Positions 24,161-33,132 are shown, counted from the stretch's first letter. The stretch: DNA of 50,271 nucleotides from Lachnospiraceae bacterium (GCA_017540265.1 JAFYBJ010000026.1:1-50271), one strand, 5' to 3'. Notes: generated by a model not told the origin, from the letters alone. Numbers and translations: made by a program.

Positions 24161-26775
24161 TATTTCACCTCATACAGATCTGCGCCGCTGTGAGCGGAAA
24201 CGATCAGGGAAACAGGCATATCAGCCGCCTTTTCCATCTCTGTTTTCAATATCTCCAGAACTTTTGTTTCTTCCTCTTTTGGTGCTTCCACTAACAGTTC
24301 GTCGTGGATCTGAAGTATGAGCCTTGATCTTAAACCTTCCGAAAGAAGCCTGTCATAGACCCTTATCATAGCGATCTTTATCACATCAGCCGCAGTTCCC
24401 TGAACGGGAGCGTTCATTGCGACCCTTTCTCCAAACTGCCTTTGCATGAAATTCGAGGACCTAAGCTCAGGTATCGGCCTGCGTCTTCCAAAAGCCGTAA
24501 GGGAATAGCCCTTTTCCTTCGCCTCGGACTTTGCCCTGTCAAGATAAGCCTTTATACCGGGATAGGTTAAGAAATATTCATTTATATAATTTTCGGCTTC
24601 TTTTTTTGTGATGGAAAGATCTTCGCTTAAGCCGAAGGTGGATATACCGTATACAATGCCGAAATTAACGGCCTTTGCATTCCGCCGTTTAAGTTCATCC
24701 ACTTCATCCGCGGGGATATGAAATACTTTAGAGGCAGTTATGGTATGTATATCCTCGCCGCTCTTATAGGCTTCTATCAGATTCTCATCACCTGCAAGAC
24801 TTGCGAGGATCCTTAGCTCTATCTGGGAATAATCGGCATCAACAAAGACAAAACCATCTTTGGGTTTAAACACTTTTCTTATACGTCTTCCAAGCTCATA
24901 ACGCATGGGAATATTCTGGAGATTGGGCTCGGAGGAAGACAGGCGTCCCGTAGCCGTTACACACTGGTTTAATTTTGTATGTATCCGTCCGTCTTCAGAT
25001 ATATAAGATGCCATGGAATCCGTATAGGTGGATTTTAATTTTGCATAAGTCCGGTATTCAAGAATATCCCTGATTATTGGATTTTCGGGAGCAAGCTTTT
25101 CGAGGACATCGGCTGCGGTGGAATATCCGGTCTTTGTTTTCTTGCCGCCCTTAAGTCCCATCTGTTCAAAAAGTATCACGCCCAGCTGTTTTGGCGAATT
25201 GATATTGAATTCCGTACCTGCCTGAAACCATATCCTCTCTTCAAGTGTTTTTATTGTCTTGTCAAGCTCTGAAGAATATGCGGCAAGCTCCTTACTGTCA
25301 GCCCTTATGCCTTCATTTTCCATTCTGAAGAGTACATAAGAAAGAGGAAGCTCCATATTCCTGTAGATGCCGTCCATATTCTGTTCTTTAAGGATACTCT
25401 CAATACGTTTAAACGAATCCAAAAGATACTTGCAGATGAGCGCTTCTCTTTTTTTATATGCATCATTATCTTTTAAATACGCCTCTTTGTCGCTGCATTT
25501 CCCGAAGCTTTCCTCAAAAGACTTTATCATCTTTCCCGAATATGCGCTAATGATATCTTCTGCAGGATATTTTCCCTTAAGGGGATCGATAAGATAAGCT
25601 CCTATTGCAGCGTCTTCAAAGCATGAAACAGCATCCATTGCGCTTAAGTTTTCCTCGTCATAGAAATATCCGTAAATTCCTTTAGCGCTAAGGCAAAGGA
25701 AACGTACACCCTTATCTTTTAATGTTTTTAATCCGGAAATATCAGTAACTGCCGCGGCGTCCTTTTTGCTTTCGTATACGAGGAATTCATTCTCCGAAGG
25801 AAGCACGCTTAAGGAGATCAGTTCACCAACTGTGATGTCTGCAAAAATCTCATCAAAAGATTTTATTTCTGCGGACTGAACTTCCGTAATGGCATCAGCG
25901 GATACCGATGCATCAAAACGGCTTAAATAGCTCTTTAACCCAAGGCGCCTGCATATCATATAAGCTTCCTTTGTAAAAAGTGCGGGCAAAGGCGCATCTT
26001 TGGGACCTGCAGGCAGTTCGCAGTCAGTCTTTATGGTTGCAAGAAAAAGGCTTAGATCCGCAAGGTCTTTATTTTCCTTTAAGCTTTCCCTTATGGATTT
26101 TTTGCTTATTTCTTCCACATTTGCAAAAATATTTTCAAGAGAACCATAGGTTTTTATAAGCTCGACGGCTGTTTTTTCTCCAACCTTCGGCACTCCCGGT
26201 ATATTATCGGAAGCATCCCCCATAAGCGCTTTAAGTTCTATGAACTGCCCCGGGGTAACTCCGTATCTTTCTTTCACATCCGCCGCAAAATAATCCTCTA
26301 TCTCGGTACCGCCGCGTTTGGTCTTGGGGATACGGATCTTTATATTGTCACTGGCTATCTGTAAAAGATCCCTGTCTCCGGAAACAAGTGAAACACTAAG
26401 TCCTTCTCTTTCACCTTCTTTTGCAAGTGTTCCGAGTATGTCATCTGCTTCTATACCTTCTTTGGATATGATCTTAATACCCATGGCCGTAAGCAGATCT
26501 TTTATCAGCGGAACCTGTTCTCTTAAGGCATCCTCCATGGGCTTTCTTGTTCCTTTATAAGCGCTGTAAACCTCATGCCTGAAGGTGGGGGCATGCTCAT
26601 CAAAAGCAACGATCAGATAATCCGGCTTTTCCTCATCCAGTATCTTAAACATGATATTAAGAAAACCGTATACCGCATTGGTATGTATACCCTCCGAATT
26701 TGTAAGCTCCGGAACCCCGAAATATGCTCTGTGCAATATACTGTGACCGTCTATAAGAACAAGTTTTTCTGCCAT
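24160..26775 (-). CDS. polA: DNA polymerase I
   Basis: An 871-residue family A polymerase for Okazaki-fragment maturation and repair. Residues 1-290 form the 5' nuclease (FDEHAPTFRHE, GIEADDILG, GDRDLLQ, GDASDNIPGV). Residues 310-480 occupy the place of the 3'-5' exonuclease but lack the DTE and other acidic metal ligands, so proofreading is probably absent, as in many Firmicutes. The polymerase domain has motif A (VDADYSQIELRI), motif B (RRNAKAVNFGIVYG) and motif C (QIHDELL). Full length. Confidence 0.97.
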   Translation of the reverse strand: MAEKLVLIDGHSILHRAYFGVPELTNSEGIHTNAVYGFLNIMFKILDEEKPDYLIVAFDEHAPTFRHEVYSAYKGTRKPMEDALREQVPLIKDLLTAMGIKIISKEGIEADDILGTLAKEGEREGLSVSLVSGDRDLLQIASDNIKIRIPKTKRGGTEIEDYFAADVKERYGVTPGQFIELKALMGDASDNIPGVPKVGEKTAVELIKTYGSLENIFANVEEISKKSIRESLKENKDLADLSLFLATIKTDCELPAGPKDAPLPALFTKEAYMICRRLGLKSYLSRFDASVSADAITEVQSAEIKSFDEIFADITVGELISLSVLPSENEFLVYESKKDAAAVTDISGLKTLKDKGVRFLCLSAKGIYGYFYDEENLSAMDAVSCFEDAAIGAYLIDPLKGKYPAEDIISAYSGKMIKSFEESFGKCSDKEAYLKDNDAYKKREALICKYLLDSFKRIESILKEQNMDGIYRNMELPLSYVLFRMENEGIRADSKELAAYSSELDKTIKTLEERIWFQAGTEFNINSPKQLGVILFEQMGLKGGKKTKTGYSTAADVLEKLAPENPIIRDILEYRTYAKLKSTYTDSMASYISEDGRIHTKLNQCVTATGRLSSSEPNLQNIPMRYELGRRIRKVFKPKDGFVFVDADYSQIELRILASLAGDENLIEAYKSGEDIHTITASKVFHIPADEVDELKRRNAKAVNFGIVYGISTFGLSEDLSITKKEAENYINEYFLTYPGIKAYLDRAKSEAKEKGYSLTAFGRRRPIPELRSSNFMQRQFGERVAMNAPVQGTAADVIKIAMIRVYDRLLSEGLRSRLILQIHDELLVEAPKEEETKVLEILKTEMEKAADMPVSLIVSAHSGADLYEVK

Positions 26776-26788
26776 AATATCTCCTGTT

Positions 26789-27103
26789 TTATATGAAAAT
26801 AAGCCCTGATAAGAAATAAAAGATCATGAACAGTATCACCACACCTGCCATGCCGTAGAGTGTTCTCAGTATCCCTTCTTTGCGGCACTTCGAAGTTACT
26901 TGCGCAATCATTTTCTCATACTCCGGAAATGCTTCCGTTCCGGCGCGCATGCCGCTTATGAACAGATATCTGCTCTTTAGATCCGCACTGCAGGCTGCGC
27001 AGCCTGATACATGATTAAGAAGCGCCTTAGTCTTCCTGTAATCAAGTTCTCCGTTTATAAAATCCGTGAAATATGTTCTTTGATCCCTGCAGTCAATTAT
27101 CAT
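26789..27103 (-). CDS. Small zinc-finger membrane protein (anti-sigma-like)
   Basis: A 104-residue protein. The NHVSGCAAC segment is an HxxxCxxC motif of the zf-HC2 type found in ZAS anti-sigma factors. It ends in one hydrophobic segment (AGVVILFMIFYFLSGLIFI), so it should be anchored with the zinc finger in the cytoplasm. The ATG at 27103 has GTGAGG nine bases upstream. No sigma factor gene is adjacent; polA follows after 13 bases, so the two may be cotranscribed. The anti-sigma function is inference from the motif and topology. Confidence 0.7.
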   Translation of the reverse strand: MIIDCRDQRTYFTDFINGELDYRKTKALLNHVSGCAACSADLKSRYLFISGMRAGTEAFPEYEKMIAQVTSKCRKEGILRTLYGMAGVVILFMIFYFLSGLIFI

Positions 27104-27168
27104 ATGATAAAACCTCACTGTCAGTATAAGCTCATCTATCTTAAAATTCAAATGCAGATAATTTCTTC

Positions 27169-27197
27169 TTGAGAATAGTTTTCCTTTATGATAGTAT
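27169..27197 (+). promoter_or_regulatory. Probable tRNA-Leu promoter
   Basis: TTGAGA (27169-27174), 17-base spacer, TAGTAT (27192-27197). The expected start near 27204 lies 16 bases before the mature tRNA 5' end. Confidence 0.45.
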
Positions 27198-27219
27198 AAG
27201 GTTGCTTTTGTAAAAGTAT

Positions 27220-27302
27220 GCCGGCGTGTCGGAATGGCAGACGATGCAGACTCAAAATCTGTTGCGGGTAACCGCGTGCGGGTTCAAGTCCCGCTGCCGG
27301 CA
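27220..27302 (+). tRNA. tRNA-Leu (anticodon CAA)
   Basis: An 83-base class II tRNA with a long variable arm. The acceptor stem GCCGGCG pairs with TGCCGGC (one G-U pair), the anticodon loop is CTCAAAA with CAA at 34-36, and the T-loop GGTTCAAGTCC is canonical. CCA is not encoded. Confidence 0.95.
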
Positions 27303-27309
27303 TTTTCCA

Positions 27310-27804
27310 TTATTCCCCCAGAGCAGCATATATACGCTTTATTCTTTCATTTTTTTTGTGCCATATATATTCCAAAGGCCACGGAAGCTCTGTTATATAC
27401 TCTCTGTCGCACAAGGCAAGCTCCATGATCCTTTTACTTAATCCATCAGGATCCTTATATTTCAATACACCGAATCCGGTTTTGATATATTCGGGAATAT
27501 CATGATCTGAGGGGACCATCTCTATGCGCTTAAAGCTTTTCCTCCCGTATTCATTTGTTTCTTCTATGAAGTCATAGCGTTTACCGGCTGAGTAGTCCGG
27601 TTCATTTAAAAGAACTGTCCTGTTTTCCAGAAGGTACGACCAGATCTCATTTTTTATAACATCTTCGGATAAAGGATACAATAACTCCCGCCTTATATCC
27701 GATATCGTCATTTCCATGTCAAACATACGGCGGATGGCTGCCCTTCCGGCAAATTCAATGCTTATATTATTTAGTGCCCTGTTAAATATCTTCCCGTTAT
27801 CCAT
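27310..27804 (-). CDS. Conserved hypothetical protein
   Basis: A 164-residue cytosolic-looking protein that I do not recognise. There is no signal peptide, membrane segment or cysteine cluster. It is mixed alpha/beta and charged, with a tryptophan-rich end (LPWPLEYIWHKKNERI). I prefer the ATG at 27804, with AAGGAAG 11 bases upstream; an ATG eight codons earlier (27828) has no clear ribosome binding site. It stands alone, converging on tRNA-Leu and diverging from the FKBP gene. Confidence 0.65.
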   Translation of the reverse strand: MDNGKIFNRALNNISIEFAGRAAIRRMFDMEMTISDIRRELLYPLSEDVIKNEIWSYLLENRTVLLNEPDYSAGKRYDFIEETNEYGRKSFKRIEMVPSDHDIPEYIKTGFGVLKYKDPDGLSKRIMELALCDREYITELPWPLEYIWHKKNERIKRIYAALGE

Positions 27805-27919
27805 TTCACAAAAATCTTCCTTACGCATAACATCTTATCATAATAAAACCTTTACTGCACTTATCCCTTTTTTATAAGTCTTTATTCTGATATAATAACT
27901 TCCTGTGTGTCTTTATAAC

Positions 27920-27933
27920 ATGATAAGTATCAT
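27920..27933. promoter_or_regulatory. Short dyad upstream of FKBP gene
   Basis: ATGATA-AG-TATCAT, a 6-bp inverted repeat 26 bases before the FKBP start codon and downstream of a plus-strand TATAAT (27891-27896). It could be an operator in the 5' leader; no known binding protein is implied. Confidence 0.25.
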
Positions 27934-27958
27934 CAATTTTTAATGAAATGAGGTTTTT

Positions 27959-29269
27959 ATGTCAGAAGAAATAAAGGAAGAACTGAACAAAGAGGAAAAA
28001 GATGAAACTGTTAAAGAAGAAACAGTTAAAGAAGAAACAGTTAAAGAAGAACAGACAGGCGGTATAAAGCTTTCTACTGCCCTTCTTATAGCGCTTGTTG
28101 CGATCATCATCACAGCCATGATCGTGACAGTTGTGATGAAGCAGAATAAGGAAAATATCACTTCAGGCGATACTAATGCATCAGGATCTTCAAATGAAGG
28201 TTTAAGTACGTCTGAGCTTATCTCTCCCGCTGACAGCGAAGATACATATATTCCTTCCGTTCCTACATCCGAGGAGCTTAATCCCCTTTCGGAGGAAGAG
28301 ATAAAGGAAGGTCTTGGAAACGGAGATCTGCTAAAGCTCACATCATCAAAAGGCACTGCCGTATATTTAAGAAACTATAAAAATACTGAAGCATTTAAGG
28401 CAAGCGTATCCTATGACGAGTCCGATGTGGACGGTCTTATACTCCGGGATGTCTTAAGCAAAAAGGCTGAAGAAAAAGAGCCTGACCACGACGCCGCCGC
28501 CACAAACGATGTGGTGAGCATAAATTATGCAGGAAAGATAGACGGTACCTACTTTGACGGAGGCACTGCTAAAGATCAGATACTGACGATCGGCGCCGGT
28601 GGATATATCCCCGGTTTTGAAGACGGCATAATAGGAATGAAGGAAGGGGAAACAAAGGATATAAACGTGACTTTCCCCGCTAATTACGGTTCTGAAGATC
28701 TTGCGGGAAAGAATGCTGTCTTTACGATCACCTTAAATAAGATAGTAGCAACCCTTTCCTACCCGGAACTTACCGATGAGTTAGCTGTCGAAGCAAGCAA
28801 CGGAAGATTAAAGAACGCAGAAGAATTAAGGAATTATTTCAGGGAAGAGCTCGCAAAGCAGAATATATACAATTTTATGCTTGAAAAGTTCTGTATCGCG
28901 GATATGGACGAACAGGCTGTTATGGATATTTACTTCCCTGTCATAGATGAGTATAAGAGACAGGCCGAGTCCGTAAGCATGGATCTTGCAACTATAGCAA
29001 TGATGTATCAGGGCACAGATTTAAAAACCATGAAAGACAATATAATGAATTCCTCTGCCCAGCAATATGCGTTAATGGAACTCTATGATGCCATCGCGGA
29101 GGATGCAGGACTTACCCCCTCTGATGATGATCTTTTAAAACTTGCAACTGACAACGGTTATTCCGATCTGGAGGCCTTTTATTCAGGAACAGGCACCACG
29201 GAAGAAATTGCAAAACAGTATATTCTTATGGATCAGGTTTTAAATTATCTTTTGAGCCTGACCAAATAA
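27959..29269 (+). CDS. Membrane-anchored FKBP-type peptidyl-prolyl isomerase
   Basis: A 436-residue protein. Residues 1-37 are a highly charged cytoplasmic tail with three TVKEE repeats, and residues 38-60 a single membrane segment. A low-complexity serine-rich linker follows, then an FKBP domain (about 178-262: VVSINYAGKIDGTYFDG, IPGFEDGIIGMKEGETK, FPANYG) and a long helical C-terminal part like that of trigger factor. It is probably an extracytoplasmic folding factor. The ribosome binding site is GAGG. The amino-acid ABC transporter begins 28 bases downstream. Confidence 0.88.
   Translation: MSEEIKEELNKEEKDETVKEETVKEETVKEEQTGGIKLSTALLIALVAIIITAMIVTVVMKQNKENITSGDTNASGSSNEGLSTSELISPADSEDTYIPSVPTSEELNPLSEEEIKEGLGNGDLLKLTSSKGTAVYLRNYKNTEAFKASVSYDESDVDGLILRDVLSKKAEEKEPDHDAAATNDVVSINYAGKIDGTYFDGGTAKDQILTIGAGGYIPGFEDGIIGMKEGETKDINVTFPANYGSEDLAGKNAVFTITLNKIVATLSYPELTDELAVEASNGRLKNAEELRNYFREELAKQNIYNFMLEKFCIADMDEQAVMDIYFPVIDEYKRQAESVSMDLATIAMMYQGTDLKTMKDNIMNSSAQQYALMELYDAIAEDAGLTPSDDDLLKLATDNGYSDLEAFYSGTGTTEEIAKQYILMDQVLNYLLSLTK
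28004..28048 (+). repeat. 15-bp coding tandem repeat (3 units)
   Basis: Three 15-base units (GAAACAGTTAAAGAA, the first with one change) encode the ETVKE repeats in the cytoplasmic tail of the FKBP protein. Confidence 0.85.
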
Positions 29270-29297
29270 AAAATACCAAAAACAAGGAGAGAGAATT

Positions 29298-30128
29298 ATG
29301 AAAAAGAGAATGTTAACACTTATCGCGGCAGCAGTACTTGCTGCTTCAGCCCTTACGGCATGCGGGAATGCAGCGCCCGCGGAAACAGAAGCAGAAAAGA
29401 CAGACTTCGATATCATAAAGGAAAGCGGCCATATGGTCATCGGTATCACCGAATACCAGCCTATGAACTATTATGATGAAAACGGCACGCTTACCGGTTT
29501 TGATACCGAATTTGCCATTGCAGCCTGCGAAAGACTCGGAGTTGAGCCTGAATTCCAGGTAATTGACTGGGATACCAAGGAGACCGAACTTAAGAGCCGT
29601 AATATAGACTGCATCTGGAACGGCCTCACCGTTACCGAAGACCGCAGGGAAAATATGGATTTCACAAACACCTATCTCGCAAACAAGCAGTGCGTTGTAA
29701 TAAACAGTGCAAATAAGGATACTTATACCGACCTTGCTTCCCTTGGTACCGCCATACTCAGCGCCGAATCGGGCTCTGCCGGTGAAACAGCCATAAGCTC
29801 AGCTTCGGAGCTTTCAGGAGCTACCTATACAGCAGCTGCATCCCAGGCTGATGCCCTTCTTTCATTAAATGCTGGAAACTGTGATGCAATTGTTATTGAT
29901 TACACCATGGCTAAGGCAAGCTGCGGCAACGGAGACTATGAGTCTCTTATGATGGTTGAGAATATAGCTCTTGAAGATGAGCTCTATGCGATCGGATTCC
30001 GCAAGGGTTCTGATGCAACAGAGAAAATGAATACGGTAATCGCTGAAATGCAGCAGGATGGCAGTCTTAAGGCTCTGGCAGAGAAATATGAGCTTACAGA
30101 GCTCTATGATGCTGCCCTTTCCGAATAA
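29298..30128 (+). CDS. Polar amino-acid ABC transporter, substrate-binding lipoprotein
   Basis: A 276-residue lipoprotein with a lipobox ending LTAC at C22. The mature part is a family 3 solute-binding protein: GHMVIGITEYQPMNYYDENG, GFDTEFAIAACERLG and DCIWNGLTVTEDR. It delivers a polar amino acid (glutamine, cystine or similar; not resolvable) to the permease. AAGGAGAGAG precedes the ATG. First gene of a three-gene binding protein-permease-ATPase set. Confidence 0.93.
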   Translation: MKKRMLTLIAAAVLAASALTACGNAAPAETEAEKTDFDIIKESGHMVIGITEYQPMNYYDENGTLTGFDTEFAIAACERLGVEPEFQVIDWDTKETELKSRNIDCIWNGLTVTEDRRENMDFTNTYLANKQCVVINSANKDTYTDLASLGTAILSAESGSAGETAISSASELSGATYTAAASQADALLSLNAGNCDAIVIDYTMAKASCGNGDYESLMMVENIALEDELYAIGFRKGSDATEKMNTVIAEMQQDGSLKALAEKYELTELYDAALSE

Positions 30129-30129
30129 G

Positions 30130-30813
30130 ATGCAGGATTTTATAAATGTAACAATTAAACTTGCGGAAGGCTTCGGGACAACGCTTGCACTGTTTTTTCT
30201 CACACTGGTGTTTGCGTTGCCCTTAGCACTCCTGTTTGCGGTTTTATCCAGAAGCCGTTTTAAGCCCGTATCACTTATTATGCGGGCTTTTATCTATATA
30301 ATCAGAGGAACGCCCCTGCTCTTACAGCTTATGATAATCGTCTATCTGCCGGGAATAGTTTTTGGTGCTCCCATAACAAAATGGACGGTATTTCACGGCA
30401 ATGTGCCCCTGTCATATTTCTGCGGCGCATTATTTGCTTTCGTGATCAATTATGCCTGCTATTTTGCCGAGATCTTCAGAGGCGGTATCGAAAATATCCC
30501 CAAAGGCCAGTACGAAGCCTGTGCTGTCCTGGGTATGACAAAGTCCGAAACATTTTTCAGAGTGATACTCTTACAGGTTATAAGAAATATCTTAGCGCCT
30601 ATGGGAAATGAGATTGTTACATTGGTAAAAGATACTGCACTTGCCCGTACGGTAGCGGTAACGGAAATGTTCTTTGCGGCCAGCGAGCTGCTAAGGGTCA
30701 ATTTTATAATCTGGCCCTTATTCTATACCGGTGTCTTCTACCTGCTCTTCTCCGCTTTAGTCACTGCATTTTTCAATGTATGTGAGAAAAAGCTCGGACG
30801 TTATTATAAATGA
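30130..30813 (+). CDS. Polar amino-acid ABC transporter, permease
   Basis: A 227-residue His/Glu/Gln-type (HisMQ) permease with about five membrane helices and the EAA loop QYEACAVLGMTKSETFFRVI, which contacts the ATPase. I took the ATG one base after the lipoprotein stop; no separate ribosome binding site is visible, so coupling to the upstream gene is likely. An earlier in-frame ATG would run into the lipoprotein gene and add non-membrane sequence. Presumably a homodimer. Confidence 0.92.
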   Translation: MQDFINVTIKLAEGFGTTLALFFLTLVFALPLALLFAVLSRSRFKPVSLIMRAFIYIIRGTPLLLQLMIIVYLPGIVFGAPITKWTVFHGNVPLSYFCGALFAFVINYACYFAEIFRGGIENIPKGQYEACAVLGMTKSETFFRVILLQVIRNILAPMGNEIVTLVKDTALARTVAVTEMFFAASELLRVNFIIWPLFYTGVFYLLFSALVTAFFNVCEKKLGRYYK

Positions 30814-30831
30814 CAGAAAATTGAGGTTCTT

Positions 30832-31608
30832 ATGGCTTTACTTAGTGCTAAAGGGATAAAAAAAGATTTTGGAGATACAAAAGTCCTTAAAGGAATAGAC
30901 CTTTCTCTGGATAAGGGTGAGGTTCTTTCCATCATAGGAAGTTCCGGCAGCGGCAAGACCACTCTGCTTCGCTGTCTTAATTTTCTTGAGACTGCCGACG
31001 AGGGTATTATCAGTATAAATGATGATGTGATCTTTGACGGCTCCGATCCCGTATTCCGCACGGAAAAAAGTATACTTAAGGGACGTCTGCATTTCGGAAT
31101 GGTATTCCAGCAGTATAATCTTTTCCCCCAGTACAGCGTAAAAAGGAATCTTACTCTCGCCGCGGAATTAAATCATTTAAGGAACAATAAGAATGCTGAC
31201 AAGAAAAAGCTCCGGGAAGAACTTGATGATAAAGCATCATCCCTGCTTTCAAGGATAGGTCTTGCAGATAAGCAGGACAATTTCCCCTGTGAGCTTTCAG
31301 GCGGCCAGCAGCAGCGTGTTGCTATTGCAAGAGCACTTATGCTCACTCCTGATATACTCTGCTTTGACGAGCCTACAAGCGCTCTCGACCCGGAGCTTAC
31401 AAAGGAAGTTTTAAAGGTGATAAAGGACCTCAAAGACGAAGACACAACCATGATAGTCGTGACCCATGAGATGAATTTTGCAAGGAACGTTTCCGATAAT
31501 GTCATCTTCATGTACAACGGAAAGATAGAAGAACAGGGCTCCCCGGAAGCGATCTTTGACGATCCGAAAAGCCCTGTGCTTAAATCTTTTATTGCAGATG
31601 ATAAATGA
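30832..31608 (+). CDS. Polar amino-acid ABC transporter, ATPase
   Basis: A 258-residue GlnQ-type ATPase: Walker A GSSGSGKTT near residue 36, Q-loop in MVFQQYNLFPQ, signature LSGGQQQR, Walker B ILCFDEPTSALDPE, and a switch histidine in VVTHEM. Its TGA stop abuts the stop of the convergent SH3 gene with no bases between (TGATCA), so no terminator separates them. Confidence 0.95.
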   Translation: MALLSAKGIKKDFGDTKVLKGIDLSLDKGEVLSIIGSSGSGKTTLLRCLNFLETADEGIISINDDVIFDGSDPVFRTEKSILKGRLHFGMVFQQYNLFPQYSVKRNLTLAAELNHLRNNKNADKKKLREELDDKASSLLSRIGLADKQDNFPCELSGGQQQRVAIARALMLTPDILCFDEPTSALDPELTKEVLKVIKDLKDEDTTMIVVTHEMNFARNVSDNVIFMYNGKIEEQGSPEAIFDDPKSPVLKSFIADDK

Positions 31609-32964
31609 TCAGCTTTCTGTATATTCAGCCTTTACGTAAGCTGTCTTACCGTTATACCTGATTCCTATCCATCCGTTCTTTTCTTCTTCTGCCACATCAT
31701 ATTCTTCACCCACAAATGCAGAACCAAGAACTTCTCCGTCTGTGGATGCCGTCGCGCGTATCTTTATGGTCTCTTTTATCCTGATCTTCCCGGATACACT
31801 GCCTGCGCTGTCTCCGCCCTTTAAAAATTCTGTTTTAATATATCCTGTCTGCCCGTTATAATCCACCCTGCTCCAGCCGTTATCCTTTTTCTCAAAGCAG
31901 GTAAGTGAACTGCCTGCATCAACCTGGCCAAGCTTTTCTGAATCTTCACTGTCGGACTTACGTACATTTACCTTTGTTTCGGTAACTACTATAAAGCCCT
32001 TCTGTTCATTTTCTTCATTATTCGCTGAAACGGCAGCATCTGAGCTTACGGCATCGCTTTCACTGACACTTGCAGCTGTCATCTCATCCTCACTTACGCT
32101 TTCGCTCATTGATCTTGCAAGTATCTCACCTACGGAATTCTTTATCAGTTCATTAAGAGAATTCATATATGCCGCAAAATCCGCGTCAGAGTCAAGTATT
32201 TCATTATATTCGTTGTCAACCTTACTGATAAGTGCGGTCACATCATCCTGGGATGAAACCTCTCTTATATAATCCGCTGCCTGCTTTTCAAGAGTGCCGG
32301 TAAATACATATAAGCCGTCATCATCCCTGCAGATAAGTAAGGCAATAAGTCCCGGTGCTGTCTTTTCCCAGTCCTTTAATTTAAGTTCATATACAACAAA
32401 AGCTATATAAGATCCTTCATAGGGGCCGGGTTTTGTATATACTTTGAGATCCCGGTATTCCTGTACGTATATATTCCTTGCCTCTATCTTGGCAGCTTCC
32501 CTGCTTCCAAGGCTGTTTCGTATCGTATTCTTTGCTTTAAGATCCTCTTCCTGTCTTGCTGCAAAATAATCGGTTATAAGTGCTGTTACTTCGGGATATG
32601 CGTCTTCCTTAAGTTCTTCTGTAGTGACCGGTATCGCATCGGATGATACGGCAGGTACATCCTCAGACACGCTCATATCAGCGGAAAGGCTTATTTCTTC
32701 CTCCGGCGCATCCTTGGAAAGGATAGCCCCGATAAGGATTATCAATACAACAATAACCGCACAGGCTGCAACGATCACAGCGGTCCCGGGCCCCTTGCCG
32801 CCATCTGATGACCTTGTATCAGCTTTGGTATCTTCTTTTATGTCTGCTTTTTTATTTTCTTTTATTTCTTCTTCAATTATATCTTCTTCAATTACAGCTT
32901 CTTCAGTTACAGTTTCTTCAGTTACAGTTTCTTCAATATCGCTCTTTATATCTTCGCTTTCCAT
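31609..32964 (-). CDS. Membrane-anchored protein with two SH3b domains
   Basis: A 451-residue protein. Residues 1-60 are an acidic cytoplasmic tail with ETVTE-type repeats; residues 61-83 form one membrane segment. A helical/acidic region follows (about 110-310), then two bacterial SH3 domains at about 322-388 (TKVNVRKSDSEDSEKLG) and 390-451 (KIRATASTDGEVLGSA). SH3b domains usually bind cell-wall peptides. The middle region resembles no named enzyme. The promoter lies inside an inverted repeat upstream. Confidence 0.82.
   Translation of the reverse strand: MESEDIKSDIEETVTEETVTEEAVIEEDIIEEEIKENKKADIKEDTKADTRSSDGGKGPGTAVIVAACAVIVVLIILIGAILSKDAPEEEISLSADMSVSEDVPAVSSDAIPVTTEELKEDAYPEVTALITDYFAARQEEDLKAKNTIRNSLGSREAAKIEARNIYVQEYRDLKVYTKPGPYEGSYIAFVVYELKLKDWEKTAPGLIALLICRDDDGLYVFTGTLEKQAADYIREVSSQDDVTALISKVDNEYNEILDSDADFAAYMNSLNELIKNSVGEILARSMSESVSEDEMTAASVSESDAVSSDAAVSANNEENEQKGFIVVTETKVNVRKSDSEDSEKLGQVDAGSSLTCFEKKDNGWSRVDYNGQTGYIKTEFLKGGDSAGSVSGKIRIKETIKIRATASTDGEVLGSAFVGEEYDVAEEEKNGWIGIRYNGKTAYVKAEYTES
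32876..32935 (-). repeat. 15-bp coding tandem repeat (4 units)
   Basis: Four 15-base units (plus-strand form GTTACAGTTTCTTCA with variants) encode the EETVT/EEDII repeats of the cytoplasmic tail of the SH3b protein. Confidence 0.8.
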
Positions 32965-32984
32965 AAATACCTCACGTTTTTGTT

Positions 32985-33021
32985 AGTATAGAAAACGCAA
33001 TTACCCATGTCGTTTTCTATA
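32985..33021 (-). promoter_or_regulatory. SH3b gene promoter inside an 11-bp inverted repeat
   Basis: TATAGAAAACG (32987-32997) and CGTTTTCTATA (33011-33021) are perfect inverted repeats 13 bases apart. A minus-strand promoter fits within: ACGACA (33008-33013), 17 bases, TATACT (32985-32990). No U-tract follows, so this looks more like an operator than a terminator. It also lies just 3' of tRNA-Arg. Confidence 0.5.
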
Positions 33022-33025
33022 AAAA

Positions 33026-33097
33026 TGCACCCGACAGGAGTCGAACCTGCATTAAAGGCGTCGGAGGCCTTCGTTCTATCCACTAGACTACGGGTGC
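33026..33097 (-). tRNA. tRNA-Arg (anticodon CCG)
   Basis: A 72-base tRNA. Acceptor stem GCACCCG pairs with CGGGTGC; the anticodon stem AAGGC/GCCTT encloses CTCCGAC, giving anticodon CCG; the T-loop GGTTCGACTCC is canonical. The discriminator base is A and CCA is not encoded. Confidence 0.95.
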
Positions 33098-33108
33098 CTG
33101 TAAGATAC

Positions 33109-33132
33109 CCAACGGGCCCTTAAGCCCGTTGG
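33109..33132. other. 9-bp hairpin in the tRNA-Arg 5' leader
   Basis: CCAACGGGC (33109-33117) and GCCCGTTGG (33124-33132) pair perfectly around a 6-base loop. The hairpin ends 12 bases before the mature tRNA 5' end and no U-run follows. It falls within the primary transcript if the promoter at 33150-33178 is used. Confidence 0.6.

Noticed and set aside
31600-31615. Search for a terminator between the ABC ATPase and SH3b genes
   Set aside because: The two stop codons abut as TGATCA; no hairpin with U-run is present on either side.
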